Shown here: positions 44,689 to 52,844 of the stretch, in pieces
Numbering within the stretch: the stretch's first letter is position 1
Layout of the letters: each line of letters starts with the position of its first letter
Source: Acidilobus saccharovorans 345-15
Lineage (GTDB): Archaea; Thermoproteota; Thermoprotei_A; Sulfolobales; Acidilobaceae
Reading direction: 5' to 3'
Length of the DNA stretch: 64,000 nt
Assembly (NCBI RefSeq): GCF_000144915.1
Contig: NC_014374.1
Location: forward strand, 806,001-870,000
Program-made: the position numbers and the translations under genes
The notes under the pieces: model-generated
Seen by the model: only the letters and a program-made list of their open reading frames with translations
The model's database searches: none
Told to the model about the DNA's origin: nothing

Positions 44689-44704
44689 CCCTTTTGCGAA
44701 AGGG
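44689..44704. promoter_or_regulatory. Hairpin/inverted repeat upstream of the ModA-like gene
   Basis: CCCTTT-TGCG-AAAGGG, six perfect pairs, lies just after GTATAAACG (44676-44684), the probable TATA box. It therefore covers the expected start of transcription. It could equally be a terminator hairpin for the operon upstream. Confidence 0.4.
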
Positions 44705-44730
44705 GGCCGCTGAGGCGCCTGTGACCGACC

Positions 44731-45477
44731 ATGGAGGCCGTGGAGCTCACGCTGCCTCCCTATGACTCGCTCTCTGACATACATGGCTATACCGATGGCG
44801 TTCCCATGTCCTTCGCTGGCAACCAGTGGTTCCTAGTCGACAAGATCGTTGAGATCCTCCTGAGGAGCGGCATAAGGGCCTACATAGAGACCATACCTCC
44901 TGGAATAGTGAGGCAGAGGGCCCTCGGGGCGCCGCTTAAGGTGGGGACACTTACCTTCTCGGCCAGGCCCCAGGTGGTTTCCCTGCCGCCAGCGCTTCTG
45001 GAGGGCCTACAGCTTGAGGAAAGGTATGAGTACGTCGAGGACACTATAGTGCTGGCCTACAGGGGGTCAAGGCCTAACGTCAGCTCATGGTGCGACATCA
45101 GGGAGATCCCAAGGCTTGCTATACCAAACCCTGTGACCGAGGGCATAGGCGCCCAGGTAAGGGACGCCATACAGAGGTCCTGCGGAGGGTATGAGTCGCT
45201 GGCGTCCCGCTCCTTCATAACTAGGGTTCACCACAGGGAGATACCGCCCCTGCTCTACGGCAACGTGATAGACGCCGGCGTCATGTGGATCTCTGAGGCC
45301 AGGTACTGGGGCCTCAACTACGTGGTGCCGCAGCCTGAGCTCAGGGGGCGGCTGGCCTTCGCGCTCCTGAGCGGCGCCAGCGAGGACGCCAGGAGGGCCT
45401 ACAGGGTCCTGGTGAACTCAAGGGATGAACTTAAGGCTGCCTATGAGGCCTACGGCTTCAAGTGGATAGGAAGTTGA
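44731..45477 (+). CDS. Cytoplasmic ModA-like substrate-binding-fold protein
   Basis: A 248-residue protein of the periplasmic-binding fold type II, closest in pattern to molybdate/tungstate or anion-binding proteins: IPNPVTEGIGAQVRDAI, then HHREIPPLLYGNVIDAGVMWISEARY in the second lobe. It has no signal peptide, lipobox or prepilin-like start, and no permease or ATPase genes adjoin, so a sensor or intracellular metal-anion carrier is possible (inference). ATG start. A longer secreted form would need an upstream start, and none is visible. Confidence 0.65.
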   Translation: MEAVELTLPPYDSLSDIHGYTDGVPMSFAGNQWFLVDKIVEILLRSGIRAYIETIPPGIVRQRALGAPLKVGTLTFSARPQVVSLPPALLEGLQLEERYEYVEDTIVLAYRGSRPNVSSWCDIREIPRLAIPNPVTEGIGAQVRDAIQRSCGGYESLASRSFITRVHHREIPPLLYGNVIDAGVMWISEARYWGLNYVVPQPELRGRLAFALLSGASEDARRAYRVLVNSRDELKAAYEAYGFKWIGS

Positions 45478-45483
45478 TAAAGC

Positions 45484-45519
45484 AACTCAGATGAGTTCTA
45501 TATTAAAAAGTCTTTTTAA
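45484..45519. promoter_or_regulatory. Two palindromes in the CDGSH gene promoter
   Basis: AACTCA-GA-TGAGTT (45484-45497) is followed by TTAAAAAG-T-CTTTTTAA (45503-45519), which includes the TATA-like region 33-49 bases before the start codon. Both are perfect except for the central bases. Confidence 0.5.
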
Positions 45520-45551
45520 CTAATAAGCTCTTCAATGGCCTGTGAGCGGAA

Positions 45552-45776
45552 ATGGCAAGGATAGTGCTTCATGAGAGGAACCATCCTTATATCATAAAGT
45601 TAGATAACGGAAAGGAACTCCACATATGCGCCTGCGGCCTCTCCCAGAACAAGCCGTACTGCGACGGCCATCATAAGCTGACCCTGAACGAGGAGCCAGG
45701 TAAGATTTACGTCTATAAGCCTGACGGCACGAGGGTCGAGCTCATAAGCTACTACCCTGAGGGGCAGGGCAAGTAA
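45552..45776 (+). CDS. CDGSH-type iron-sulfur protein
   Basis: A 74-residue protein with one [2Fe-2S] CDGSH finger: ICACGLSQNKPYCDGHHK supplies three Cys and one His ligand. The usual Ser/Ala/Thr before the His ligand is His here (CDGHH). No membrane segment, so it is a soluble, probably dimeric cluster protein for electron or cluster transfer. ATG start behind GAGCGGAA. Promoter palindromes and a T-rich terminator (45796-45822) make it a single-gene unit. Confidence 0.9.
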   Translation: MARIVLHERNHPYIIKLDNGKELHICACGLSQNKPYCDGHHKLTLNEEPGKIYVYKPDGTRVELISYYPEGQGK

Positions 45777-45795
45777 ATCAGGCCTGAATAATAAC

Positions 45796-45822
45796 CCTCT
45801 TCTTTCTTCTTTTCTTTTGTTC
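45796..45822 (+). terminator. T-rich terminator of the CDGSH gene
   Basis: CTCTTCTTTCTTCTTTTCTT-like pyrimidine tract starting 20 bases after the stop. Confidence 0.55.
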
Positions 45823-46152
45823 TTAGGTATTATTTCCCCTGTTGGCGTTAATGGTCTCCATGCCTACTACCTCCTGGTGTCCCTGTTGGAGTGCCTGGAC
45901 GTTCACGTGGAGAGGCTCCTTAAGGAGGAGATAGCTGAAGTCCTTGAGGAGATAGGAAGCGTTGACGCAAGGCTTGAGGAGCTCAGGGGGAGGAGCGACG
46001 ACGACTCAAGGATAGAGTTTATAGTGATGAGCGCCTACAAGAGGCAACTCGTCGAGGACCTTGACCAGCTGCTGGGGTTCGCAAGCTATCATAACATGGA
46101 CGTCATAGGTGACCTAGTTGCAAAGCCTCAGCAGGCCGCGGGCGTCACGTGA
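45817..46152 (+). CDS. Short helical protein of unknown function, start uncertain
   Basis: Up to 111 residues. The part from about residue 22 (GTG or TTG codons near 45880) reads as a charged, amphipathic helical protein with VERLLKEEIAEVLEEIGSVDARLEELRGR, probably a coiled coil. The first 20 codons lie in and after the terminator of the preceding gene and are doubtful. No family recognised. The stop at 46150-46152 directly abuts the C/D sRNA encoded on the other strand. Confidence 0.5.
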   Translation: MFLGIISPVGVNGLHAYYLLVSLLECLDVHVERLLKEEIAEVLEEIGSVDARLEELRGRSDDDSRIEFIVMSAYKRQLVEDLDQLLGFASYHNMDVIGDLVAKPQQAAGVT

Positions 46153-46212
46153 AGGCCCTCAGTGCTGCAGTGGGTCCTCATCAGTCAGCGGTTACATTAC
46201 ATCACCGGGCCT
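46153..46212 (-). ncRNA. C/D box sRNA (2'-O-methylation guide)
   Basis: Read leftward from 46212: AGGCCC, box C GTGATGT, ten bases, box D' CTGA, one base, box C' TGATGA, 15 bases, box D CTGA, GGGCCT. The end sequences form a perfect six-base stem directly flanking boxes C and D, the kink-turn layout bound by L7Ae. At 60 nt it has the normal archaeal size, though box C has one mismatch and the D'-C' spacer is short. Targets predicted from the guides are TGCTGCAGTGGG (box D) and CGGTTACATT (box D'). The RNAs they belong to cannot be named here. Confidence 0.7.
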
Positions 46213-46226
46213 ACGCATTTTAACTG

Positions 46227-47018
46227 GTGGTCTCAGCTTCCCCTAGGTGGCTAAGGCTGAGGGCCTTAATAACGGCCTCTAGCAGGGGCATAGGTTTTGG
46301 AGTCGCCAAGGTCATGCTTTCGAGGGGGCATGAGGTCACGATAAACGGCAGCTCCGAGGAGCACGTGAACAACGCCCTGAGGCAGCTGTCCCCCCTGGGC
46401 AGGGTGCACGGCGTTGTGGCCGACATGACCGCCCGCGAGGGCGTGGTGAAACTTGTCTCGGAGGCGGTTAAAGCAATGGGAGGGCTCGAGGGCCTCGTCT
46501 TCATAGCGCCGCCGCCGAAGCCAGGGAAGTTCGAGGAGCTGAGCCCTGCTGACTGGGAGCTCGGCGCCAGGCAGCTGATGCTGAGCGCGGTGTGGCTCGT
46601 GCAGGAGGCGCTGCCCTACCTTAAGGCCAGCAGGGGAAGCATAGTGATACTCTCAAGCTTTGCCATAAGGGAGCCCGTGGAGGTGCTGGCGCTGAGCAAC
46701 GTGATAAGGATTTCCCTGGCCGGCCTGACCAGGACCCTGGCCAGGGAGCTGGGCAAGTACGGCATCAGGGTCAACATGGTGCTGCCCGGCAACATAGAGA
46801 CTGACAGGTCGAGGCAGGTGATAGAGAGCAGGGCCAGGGCTAAGGGCATAAGCTACGAGGAGGAGCTCAAAATAGAAATGGCTGACGTCCCGCTAGGCAG
46901 GATAGGAAAGCCGGAGGAGGTCGGGGAGGTGGTGGAGTTCCTCCTGAGCGACAGGGCCAGCTACGTGAGCGGCGCTGCCATACCGGTTGACGGCGGGCTG
47001 CTGCACGGAGTCTTTTAG
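46227..47018 (+). CDS. Short-chain dehydrogenase-fold protein lacking Tyr-x3-Lys
   Basis: SDR Rossmann protein of 263 residues. ITASSRGIGFGVAKVMLSRGHEV binds the dinucleotide, GSIVILSSF holds the catalytic-type Ser, and the end has GAAIPVDGG. Aligned on GLTRTLARELG, the usual Tyr and Lys positions are Ser and Arg (SNVIR near residue 154), so ordinary carbonyl reduction is unlikely. It may be a regulatory or differently working member of a crenarchaeal SDR subgroup. GTG start. The C/D sRNA lies in its upstream region on the other strand. Confidence 0.85.
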   Translation: MVSASPRWLRLRALITASSRGIGFGVAKVMLSRGHEVTINGSSEEHVNNALRQLSPLGRVHGVVADMTAREGVVKLVSEAVKAMGGLEGLVFIAPPPKPGKFEELSPADWELGARQLMLSAVWLVQEALPYLKASRGSIVILSSFAIREPVEVLALSNVIRISLAGLTRTLARELGKYGIRVNMVLPGNIETDRSRQVIESRARAKGISYEEELKIEMADVPLGRIGKPEEVGEVVEFLLSDRASYVSGAAIPVDGGLLHGVF

Positions 47019-47557
47019 AGGGGCTCGAGGTACGCGCTGAGCCCTAGCCTGCTCAGGACTCTCCTGCTGACCCTTATTCTGGCCCTGTGACCTCCGCTTA
47101 ACTTTATGAGGACCTCGTTCATAAGCCTACCCTTGACTACCTGGACAGACAGTATATGATATTGTTGAAGCCCACTGGGATTGCATGACTCCCTCAGCGC
47201 CCTGCTAAGTCTAAGCGAGCTGCCCAATAACAGCATGGAATCAAGGAAGGCCAAGGCGCCAGCTACTAGGCCGAGGACTATGACTAGGGAACCCCTCAGG
47301 TTAAGCGATGAGATGGCCAAGCTCAAACCAGTTAACACGGCGGCCGCGGCCTCCGCCAGGTAGACGCTCCTTCTCTTGCTCCGAGCGGCACCCATTACTA
47401 GATCCTCCCCGATGGGCCTCTCCGCCACAGACCCCGACAATATAGTGATAGCGCAGGAGTACTCCTCGTTGTCGGGTCCAGAGCACATGCCTGTGACTAC
47501 CCATGCGCCGGCCCTGCACCTCTGAACGTATGACAGCCAGGCCTTATCCCTGTCCAT
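47015..47557 (-). CDS. Two-helix membrane protein, sister of the upstream gene
   Basis: Unrecognised 180-residue protein. A soluble N-terminal part with four cysteines is followed by two adjacent membrane helices (about 66-110) and a C-terminal beta domain ending RIRVSRRVLSRLGLSAYLEPL. The same plan, cysteines and C-terminal pattern recur in the next gene upstream (47625-48182), so the two look like diverged tandem duplicates. The 3' end overlaps that of the SDR gene by four bases. Confidence 0.6.
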   Translation of the reverse strand: MDRDKAWLSYVQRCRAGAWVVTGMCSGPDNEEYSCAITILSGSVAERPIGEDLVMGAARSKRRSVYLAEAAAAVLTGLSLAISSLNLRGSLVIVLGLVAGALAFLDSMLLLGSSLRLSRALRESCNPSGLQQYHILSVQVVKGRLMNEVLIKLSGGHRARIRVSRRVLSRLGLSAYLEPL

Positions 47558-47624
47558 CTCAAGGCCTAAAGCTAAGCGCGTGTTAAAAAGGATTGCACAA
47601 GGATGAGCGCTAACACGTAGGACT

Positions 47625-48182
47625 TCAATATGTGGGCGTTGGGCTCAGAACGCCCTGAGTCCTAAGCCGCTCAAGTTCCCTGTCGCTCAAGTAAAGCGTA
47701 GCCCTGACGCCGTTTGCCATTGTAACAACTACCTGCCTCGCGCCCCCAGGGCCCTCCCGCTCCTCGGCGGACGTTATGGTTACGAACTCCACGCCCTCCG
47801 CCTTGCAGAGCTCGTCCCTGCTAGTCATGACTGAAATTGAGGAAAACCTCCGTGCGGGTGAGGGCCTGGCCCTTAGGACCACCGCGATAACAACTATTGC
47901 CAGCGCCGCAGCAGCGAAGTAAAGTCCCTGGGAGGTCACTGCCTTCGTCTGGGAGAGGATAAGAGTGAGCAGGACGTCAAGTGCCACCCCAATGGCCGCG
48001 TAGAGCCACCTCCTGGCCGAGCCCTGCCCGTACGAAACTGCCTGGCCCATTGATGCCAGCGGCCTGACGCCGCCCTCGGCCCTCCTCAGGTACACCATGC
48101 AATGAGCAGGGCCCCTGTAGCCTTTGACGCCCTCGCACGTGCCAAAGCTGACGTAGATGCCGTTCCTGCACTCAATAAGCAT
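47625..48182 (-). CDS. Two-helix membrane protein, sister of the downstream gene
   Basis: Unrecognised 185-residue protein. An N-terminal domain begins with CRNGIYVSFGTCEGVKGYRGPAHC. Two membrane helices lie at about 58-105, and the C-terminal domain has VVVTMANGVRATLYLSDRELERLRTQGVL. The C-terminal pattern (a beta hairpin, then an S-R/D-R-x-L-x-R-L helix) parallels that of the gene at 47015. Probably a membrane protein with cytoplasmic domains either side. ATG start, with a TTTAAAT-like element upstream near 48217-48224. Confidence 0.6.
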   Translation of the reverse strand: MLIECRNGIYVSFGTCEGVKGYRGPAHCMVYLRRAEGGVRPLASMGQAVSYGQGSARRWLYAAIGVALDVLLTLILSQTKAVTSQGLYFAAAALAIVVIAVVLRARPSPARRFSSISVMTSRDELCKAEGVEFVTITSAEEREGPGGARQVVVTMANGVRATLYLSDRELERLRTQGVLSPTPTY

Positions 48183-48236
48183 ACTAGTCAGCCGAGACCT
48201 TAGACGTCTGTCATTGTTTAAATTTTTGAGAAGGGC

Positions 48237-49799
48237 TCAGCCGCCGCCCGAGATGAGCGAGTAGGCCTCCCTTATGGCCGCCTGGACCTTGTTCAACACA
48301 TCAATTGCCGTTATGTTATCCCCTTTCTCCTCGACCGCCAGCTCGCCCGCCCTGCCAGAGGTCCAAGCGGCCGCAGCAGCTATGTTGAGAGGCTCCAAGC
48401 TCTTTGAGAGGGCGGCCCTCCTGGCCAGGAAGCCCGCGGTTATCCCAGTGAGCACGTCCCCGGTGCCGCCTACTGCCATGGCTGGGTGGCCCGTCAGGTT
48501 GAACCTGCACCTGCCGTCGGGGCTGCATATTACGTCGCCCGGGGGCTTAGGCGCCTTAACTATCACGGTAGCGCCGTAGGTCTTGGCTATCTCTGCCGCG
48601 AGCTCCTGGGGTTCCCCGTCGTGGCCCGCGAGCATCCTGGCCTCGCCCCTGTGAGGCGTTAGCACGGCCTCTGGCCACAGCTTAGGCCTGAGCTCAGCGA
48701 CAGCCTTGAGGGCGTCAGCGTCTATGACGGTTGGCTTGCCCCTTATGGCCTCGAGGAACTCCGCCACAGCCTGCTTGGTCTCCTCCGCGGTGCCGAGCCC
48801 TGGGCCTATTGCGACCGCGTTCACGTGCCTGGCCTCCTCGACCAGGTCCTTAACGTGTTCCCTAGTAATGATATCGCCCTTGAGCGGCACCGGTATTATG
48901 CCTGGGTTCGCCGTGGCGGCGGACCTCGCCACGTCCTCGGGCGCCGCCAGGAACGAGAGGTCTGCCCCGGCGTAGAGCGCTGCGGAGGCCATGTAGAACG
49001 GCGCCCCAAAGTAATGGTAGGAGCCGCCGACGCTCAGGACCTTGCCGTTGCCCCCCTTGTAGGCGTCCCTGGGCCTCCTTGGGATCCTGGCGGCGACGTC
49101 GCCAGGGCCGGCGTAAATGTAGGCGTCCCTCGGCATCCCTATGTCGGCCACCAGCACCTGACCCACGTAAGGCTTAGCCTCGTCGGCCAGAAGCCCTGGC
49201 TTAAGCGTGCCCATGGTCACAGTTATGTCCACCCTCGCGGTCCCCTCGACGGCCTTCCCAGTGTCAGGGTCGAGGCCAGTCGGTATGTCCACGGCAACCC
49301 TGAGGCCCTTGGACGCGTTGAAGGCTGCCAGGGCGCTGGCGACGGGCTCCCTCAGCTTGCCTCTCACGCCTATGCCCAGTATGCCGTCTATGAGCGCATC
49401 GGCCTCCTGGGGGCTGTAGTCCCTGGGGTCGTCAAGGTGTACCACCTTTACCGTCTTAAGCCTCTGGAGGTGCTGCAGGTTCAGCGCGGCGTCCCTGTGC
49501 TCCATGAGCTTTGGGTCGTATAGGAGGTAAACTGTGACGTCAGCCCCTCTCAGGGCCAGGTGCCTCGCCGCTACTATGGCGTCCCCGCCGTTGCCCCCCT
49601 TGCCAGCGTAAACTACGACCTTCCTGTTCCTCACGTCACCCAGGACACACTCGACGGCGTCTGCCACGGCCCTCCCAGCGTTCTCCATGAGGAGGAGCAG
49701 GGGGAGGCCGAGCCACACGGTGTTTGTTTCGTAGGCCCTGGTGTCCTCAGTGGTCCAAGTCTCTGGGTTCCTGATAAAACCGGGACACTCCAGCTCCAA
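48237..49799 (-). CDS. nnr: Bifunctional NAD(P)H-hydrate repair enzyme
   Basis: Repairs hydrated NAD(P)H. The N-terminal domain (about 1-215; MENAGRAVADAV, GKGGNGGDAIVAARHL, IDGILGIGVRGKL, DIPTGLDPDTG) is the epimerase. The C-terminal ribokinase-like domain (about 225-520; GNGKVLSVGGSYHYFGAPFYMASAAL, IGPGLG, LTPHRGEARML, GGTGDVLTGI) is the ADP-dependent dehydratase. The fused form is standard in prokaryotes. TTG start with CTTAAATA about 40 bases upstream. Confidence 0.95.
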   Translation of the reverse strand: MELECPGFIRNPETWTTEDTRAYETNTVWLGLPLLLLMENAGRAVADAVECVLGDVRNRKVVVYAGKGGNGGDAIVAARHLALRGADVTVYLLYDPKLMEHRDAALNLQHLQRLKTVKVVHLDDPRDYSPQEADALIDGILGIGVRGKLREPVASALAAFNASKGLRVAVDIPTGLDPDTGKAVEGTARVDITVTMGTLKPGLLADEAKPYVGQVLVADIGMPRDAYIYAGPGDVAARIPRRPRDAYKGGNGKVLSVGGSYHYFGAPFYMASAALYAGADLSFLAAPEDVARSAATANPGIIPVPLKGDIITREHVKDLVEEARHVNAVAIGPGLGTAEETKQAVAEFLEAIRGKPTVIDADALKAVAELRPKLWPEAVLTPHRGEARMLAGHDGEPQELAAEIAKTYGATVIVKAPKPPGDVICSPDGRCRFNLTGHPAMAVGGTGDVLTGITAGFLARRAALSKSLEPLNIAAAAAWTSGRAGELAVEEKGDNITAIDVLNKVQAAIREAYSLISGGG

Positions 49800-49850
49800 G
49801 CCTGACCCCGTTGACTCTGGGGTCCAAGGCTCTATTTAAGTGGCCACGGG

Positions 49851-50438
49851 CTAGAGCCCGGCCCTGTTAAGCCTTCCCTCGGGCTCGGCCACGTAGCCCA
49901 TTACTCCCAGTATTTCCTCCCCCTCACCTATTGCGTGGCCTATTAGCTCCACCTCGTCGCCAGGCCTGAAGACCTCGAAGTCCGCCAGCACGCCCATGGG
50001 GTCATAGCCTCTAGTGTAGAGCTCCTGCATCACTATTATGAGCCTTCTGACGCCCCCTCGCAGGACCTCTAGCTGGACAACCTTCGGCGAGGGCGACTGG
50101 TTGTAGAATCCAAATATCACTATCGCCTGGTCGTCCCTGACCCTGTACCTCAGAAGCGTGTTCCTGCCGCTCCTGACCTGAAACATCCACTCAGGGCCAG
50201 GAAGGCCAAGGTCCTGGGGCCTCAGCTGCCTCACCACAAGCCTTTTGCTGACGCCGCCGCTCAGGAACGCTATGCCTGCCTGCATGGCCCTCTTCTGGGC
50301 CTCCAGGTAGACGCTGTAGACTGACTCCCTGGGCATCACCGTTATGGGGTAAATGACCGCGTACTGCTCCTGCCTAATGTTATACTTCGAGATATCTATG
50401 TCCTCAAGCCTCCTGAAGCTGTCCTCCATTCGCTTCAC
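49851..50438 (-). CDS. Unrecognised conserved 195-residue protein
   Basis: No signal peptide or membrane segment. The predicted order is a short charged N-terminus, a helix with YLEAQKRAMQAGIAFLSGG, then a long beta-rich part ending in FRPGDEVELIGHAIGEGEEILGVMGYV. A beta-barrel-like last third could bind a ligand. No motif allows a family call. Leftward gene just upstream of nnr but with a separate promoter between them. Confidence 0.6.
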   Translation of the reverse strand: MKRMEDSFRRLEDIDISKYNIRQEQYAVIYPITVMPRESVYSVYLEAQKRAMQAGIAFLSGGVSKRLVVRQLRPQDLGLPGPEWMFQVRSGRNTLLRYRVRDDQAIVIFGFYNQSPSPKVVQLEVLRGGVRRLIIVMQELYTRGYDPMGVLADFEVFRPGDEVELIGHAIGEGEEILGVMGYVAEPEGRLNRAGL

Positions 50439-50521
50439 CCATGGCGCTTCCAGGGCGCAAATTTAAAGGCTAGATATTTCTAATAGAGATATATGGAAAA
50501 TTTACGCTTAGGGGTAGCCAA

Positions 50522-51736
50522 ATGAAGGAGCCCACCAGGTCGCTTGTTTACCTGAGCGTGCTGAGGTCCGTGAGGAGCGTCGCAGCCGGGATACTCTTTA
50601 TAGTGTTCCCCTACATGGTGCGTGAGCTGCTTCACGGGAGCCTCTTTGAGCTCGGCATAATGTACGCCGTGGCGGGGCTTGCCACAGCGGGGCTCTCAAT
50701 CATAGTCGGCTACATGGCTGACCTCATTGGAAGGAAGGCCTCGCTATACATATCCTCCGTCCTCCTGGTGCTGACGCCCATAGTAATGCTTGTTAAATTT
50801 AACCTAGCCACAGCGTTCGCGGCTGCCATACTCGGAGGCATATCAGCCACCGGAGCCATGGGGGCGGGAGGCGTCGGGGGCGTCGTGGGGCCCGTGCAGA
50901 ACGCCATAATAGCTGACCTAACCCACAGGGGCAACAGGACGAAGCTCATATCGCTGCTTTCCTTCATAGGCAGCGTCACAGCCGCGGCTGGAACTCTGAT
51001 CGGCGGCATGTTTAACTACAGGGAGGAGCTCCTTCTGGCCACCGTGATAAGCGCTGCCTCGATGCTGCTCATACCGCAGCTCAGGCTCCCAGACGTGAGG
51101 GCCAGGGGCCTGAGCATGAAGTCCAAGGTCAACGCCTTTAAGTTTTCAGTGACCGGGATGCTCAACGGCCTCACCAACGGCCTCACTGTGCCATTTATAG
51201 TGCCCATATTCATCTATGTCTATGACGCCCCGAGGTACCTGACCGGCGAGGTGACAACGGCCGCGTCGCTTATAGCCACGTTCTCAATGCTGCTGGCGCC
51301 GAAGCTTGAGGAGTCCCTGGGCTTCCTGAGGAGCATATACATAACCAGGGGGCTCACGATACCCATAATGCTGGCGTTCCCCCTGGTCGGCAACTTCTGG
51401 GCCGCCGTGGGCCTCTACCTAGCGTACCCCATGCTGAGGGTCATAGCAATACCTGTGCAGCAGTCCTTCCTGCTCGAGCTCACCCCGCCCGAGGAGAGGG
51501 GGAGGGTCTCAGGCTACAACCAGGGGTCAAGGCTTCTCCTCTCATCAGTTGGCACCTTCATAGGCTCCCCGTTCTTCTACCTGCAGGACGCATCACTGCT
51601 CGGCCTCATGCCCCTCTACGCAGTGCCGTTCTTGGCCTACGCCGTGGCCATGGGGGCTAACATATACCTTTATAGGAGGTTCTTCGGAGCTGACGAGGCA
51701 AGGCTAAGGGGGTCAAGCGCTGGAGTTGAGGCCTGA
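50522..51736 (+). CDS. Major facilitator superfamily transporter (first of tandem pair)
   Basis: Inner-membrane carrier with about 12 hydrophobic segments in 404 residues. The MFS loop motif GYMADLIGRKAS lies between segments 2 and 3 (residues about 60-72), and a related ELTPPEERGRVSGYNQGSR loop occurs in the second half. A glycine-rich GAMGAGGVGGVVG stretch in segment 4 is characteristic of drug or sugar porters. The substrate is unknown. ATG start behind AGGGGTAG. It overlaps the second MFS gene by 11 bases, so both may be produced together. Confidence 0.85.
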   Translation: MKEPTRSLVYLSVLRSVRSVAAGILFIVFPYMVRELLHGSLFELGIMYAVAGLATAGLSIIVGYMADLIGRKASLYISSVLLVLTPIVMLVKFNLATAFAAAILGGISATGAMGAGGVGGVVGPVQNAIIADLTHRGNRTKLISLLSFIGSVTAAAGTLIGGMFNYREELLLATVISAASMLLIPQLRLPDVRARGLSMKSKVNAFKFSVTGMLNGLTNGLTVPFIVPIFIYVYDAPRYLTGEVTTAASLIATFSMLLAPKLEESLGFLRSIYITRGLTIPIMLAFPLVGNFWAAVGLYLAYPMLRVIAIPVQQSFLLELTPPEERGRVSGYNQGSRLLLSSVGTFIGSPFFYLQDASLLGLMPLYAVPFLAYAVAMGANIYLYRRFFGADEARLRGSSAGVEA

Positions 51737-52844
51737 GGACAGGCTAGCTATAATAGGCGCCCTGAGGGTGCTGGGCTTCTCTATAGCGTTGCCCTTCGCT
51801 GGGCTGGCGCTTAACCTTGACTTCAGGGAGCCCCTGGCGGTGGTCTCAGAGTTCTACGCTTCGCTTGCGGTGGCCAGCGCCGTGGGCCAGGTGGTCGGCG
51901 GCTACGTCAGCGACAGGACGGGAAGGGTGAGGACCATGTTTATGAGCGGGCTCGTGGCGTCCCTCAGCCTGGCCGTGGCGGCCCTCCTCTGGAGGGCTAC
52001 AGCCATAGAGGTGCTGCTCGCCGTTCAGTCCTTCTTCTCCAACGCCTACTCGGTCGCCAGCATGGCAATAGTGGGGGACTACTTCAGCGAGCACTCCAGC
52101 CTGGTGAAGGCCTACGGAAGGCTCAGGGTCGGCTCCAACCTCGGCTGGGCCCTCGGAATAGCTGTTGGCGGGGAGCTCTACGCGCTCATAGGCTTTAGGT
52201 GGCTCCTCGCGGTGACCTCGGCCGTCCTGGCGGCCTCCCTGGCGGCCCTCTGGGGGCTTGGTGAGCCGCCAAGGAGCGAGCTGGCCGTCGCCTTCGAGAG
52301 GCCGACCCCTGTCATGGTGAAGTTCCTGGCCCCCACGTTCATGACCTTTATAATAGCTGGGCTCATGGGCTACCCGCTCGTGCAGTACTTCTCAGGGTTT
52401 CTGAGGATAAGCACGAGCTACTCTGGGGCGCTGCTGGCCATAAACGGCCTCATGGTAGTTCTACTACAGGACATGGTAGCTAGGAAGGCCAGCGCGCACA
52501 GCCCGGCCAAGTCCCTCGCCACGGGCATGGCAATCTACGGCCTGGGCTACGGCCTCATGCCTATGGTCAACAGCGTCCCGGCCGCCGCCTTGGACATAAT
52601 GCTAATTACCTTGGGCGAAATGATAGTGATGCCTGTCTCTTCGGCGGTAGCTGCGGAGCTCAGCTCCCCTAGGGCCAGGGGGTCCCACATGAGCCTCTAC
52701 GGCATAGCTAATACTATTGGAAGGAACCTCTCCTCGGCCATCTTCGCTGCAGCAGCCTACTCCCTGGGGGCCTCCTATGGGTGGGCCCTCATGGCCTCCA
52801 TAGCTATGGCCTCGTCCGTAGGCTACCTCGCTGTAATAGGCTGA
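51726..52844 (+). CDS. Major facilitator superfamily transporter (second of tandem pair)
   Basis: A 372-residue membrane carrier. GGYVSDRTGRVRTMFM is the loop 2-3 motif, YGRLRVGSNLGWALGIAVGGEL is segment 5 with the antiporter-like G/R pattern, and ELSSPRARGSHMSLYGI is the late loop. The N-terminal extra helix is short, and 11-12 membrane segments are expected. Translationally coupled to the preceding carrier. The two may work as a pair or on related substrates (inference). Its 3' end overlaps the convergent isochorismatase gene. Confidence 0.82.
   Translation: MRPEDRLAIIGALRVLGFSIALPFAGLALNLDFREPLAVVSEFYASLAVASAVGQVVGGYVSDRTGRVRTMFMSGLVASLSLAVAALLWRATAIEVLLAVQSFFSNAYSVASMAIVGDYFSEHSSLVKAYGRLRVGSNLGWALGIAVGGELYALIGFRWLLAVTSAVLAASLAALWGLGEPPRSELAVAFERPTPVMVKFLAPTFMTFIIAGLMGYPLVQYFSGFLRISTSYSGALLAINGLMVVLLQDMVARKASAHSPAKSLATGMAIYGLGYGLMPMVNSVPAAALDIMLITLGEMIVMPVSSAVAAELSSPRARGSHMSLYGIANTIGRNLSSAIFAAAAYSLGASYGWALMASIAMASSVGYLAVIG

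Noticed and set aside
48825-49523. 232-codon plus-strand frame inside nnr
   Set aside because: Antisense shadow; no domain pattern, and nnr motifs on the minus strand are complete.
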